NCBI GenBank assembly: GCA_900466945.1
Contig: UBNV01000021.1
Location: 274,206 to 338,205 of the forward strand
Reading direction: 5' to 3'
Origin: Hyphomicrobiales bacterium
Lineage (GTDB): Bacteria; Pseudomonadota; Alphaproteobacteria; Rhizobiales; Rhizobiaceae
DNA length: 64,000 bases
Below the pieces are notes generated by a model, which worked only from the letters and a program-made list of their open reading frames with translations, did no database searches and was not told the origin of the DNA. Positions 63,725-64,000 of this stretch are shown piece by piece (position 1 is the first letter of the stretch; each line of letters begins with the position of its first letter). A program made the position numbers and the translations under genes.

Positions 63725-64000
63725 CGTCATACACGATGACGCTTAAGCCTGGCCGGTGGCCCGGGAGGTTCCCGCCGGATGGTGCACCATTCCGACCGGG
63801 ACCCTCACCCGGGGGATGTTTTCGATCATTGGCGATCGTCCATCATCCCCGCCGTTTTCTCCGCCCCGCCGTCTGGATGTTCGCGACGGCGTGGGCGCCT
63901 TGTCTGTGTGCCTCTGAGGCACGTCCTTCCGATCGGGGTATCCGGTGTTGGGGCATCCGACCCCGTCACCTTCGTACCAGCCCCTCGTCCGGAGGGAGAC
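63725..64000 (+). promoter_or_regulatory. Structured 5' leader of a gene beyond the window
   Basis: A series of hairpins on the plus strand: 63725-63741 (CGTCAT/ATGACG), a long imperfect palindrome at 63760-63813 centred on ATGGTGCACCAT, 63812-63850 (GGGGATG/CATCCCC with inner CGATC/GATCG), 63868-63890 (GCCGTC/GACGGC), 63908-63922 (GTGCCT/AGGCAC) and 63934-63965 (CGGGGT/ACCCCG). GGAGGGAG at 63991-63998 looks like a ribosome-binding site for a gene starting just past 64000. Whether it is a riboswitch-like leader (the alphaproteobacterial speF class is one candidate) cannot be decided here. Confidence 0.55.

Noticed and set aside
63736..64000. A coding sequence opened by the ATG at 63736
   Set aside because: The translation is rich in Pro, Arg and Gly with no family features, and the DNA is better explained by successive hairpins; retained only as a possible leader peptide.

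Overview
This window is chromosomal DNA from an alphaproteobacterium, almost certainly a member of the Rhizobiaceae (Rhizobium/Agrobacterium/Sinorhizobium-like). The evidence is the high-GC coding sequence, the Rhizobiaceae-type gene order (rpsT-dnaA; rph-hrcA-grpE; lptC-lptA-lptB-rpoN-hpf-ptsN; mutS-glnD-murJ; tsaB-rimI-mur-plsC-miaB-phoH-ybeY-corC-lnt-phrR-metK-trmB), an OlsB-type ornithine-lipid acyltransferase, a Mur-type Fur protein without the C-terminal cysteines, and dispersed palindromes of kinds common in rhizobial intergenic DNA. The genus cannot be fixed from the sequence alone.

Layout. 1-2.7 kb: rpsT, an 820-bp gap, dnaA. 2.7-6.5 kb (minus strand): a methyltransferase, hemW, rdgB, a VOC protein and rph. 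6.6-8.5 kb (plus): hrcA and grpE, the latter behind a sigma-32-like promoter. 8.5-13.7 kb (minus): the LPS-transport and sigma-54 cluster lptC-lptA-lptB-rpoN-hpf-ptsN. 13.9-18.2 kb (plus): ihfB, lapA, two RNA methyltransferases, lspA and olsB. 18.3-22 kb: a small orphan gene, a LysR regulator and a malic enzyme. 22-29.2 kb (plus): mutS, glnD, murJ. 29.2-32 kb: an M15 peptidase, a VOC protein, trpS and a universal stress protein. 32.1-43.9 kb (plus): nfuA, tsaB, rimI, mur, plsC, miaB, phoH, ybeY, corC-like, lnt, phrR, metK, trmB. 43.9-44.7 kb (minus): a DUF1150 protein and a small heat-shock protein. 44.8-53.9 kb is the most accessory part: a nucleoside hydrolase, a membrane chemoreceptor, ribokinase, rmuC and two tandem soluble globin-coupled chemoreceptors. 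54-56.2 kb (plus): def, fmt, truA. 56.2-59.4 kb (minus): a membrane protein, dapE, a DUF805 protein, dapD. 59.5-63.2 kb: a LOG-family protein, an EF-hand protein, a HAD nucleotidase and an EamA permease. 63.2-64 kb: non-coding DNA with three palindromic repeats followed by a run of hairpins that ends in a Shine-Dalgarno-like sequence at the window edge.

How it works together. Most genes are core functions: replication start and nucleotide-pool hygiene, protein quality control, envelope biogenesis (LptABC, LspA, Lnt, MurJ, PlsC, OlsB), nitrogen regulation (RpoN, PtsN, GlnD), tRNA and rRNA modification, the methionine/SAM step and lysine/diaminopimelate synthesis. I see no prophage, CRISPR array, insertion sequence, toxin-antitoxin pair or defence island, and no tRNA or rRNA gene.

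The observations most worth following are the multi-hairpin leader at the right edge (63725-64000), the tandem haem-sensor chemoreceptors, two matched heat-shock promoters, a sharp inverted repeat upstream of metK, and the dispersed palindromes.
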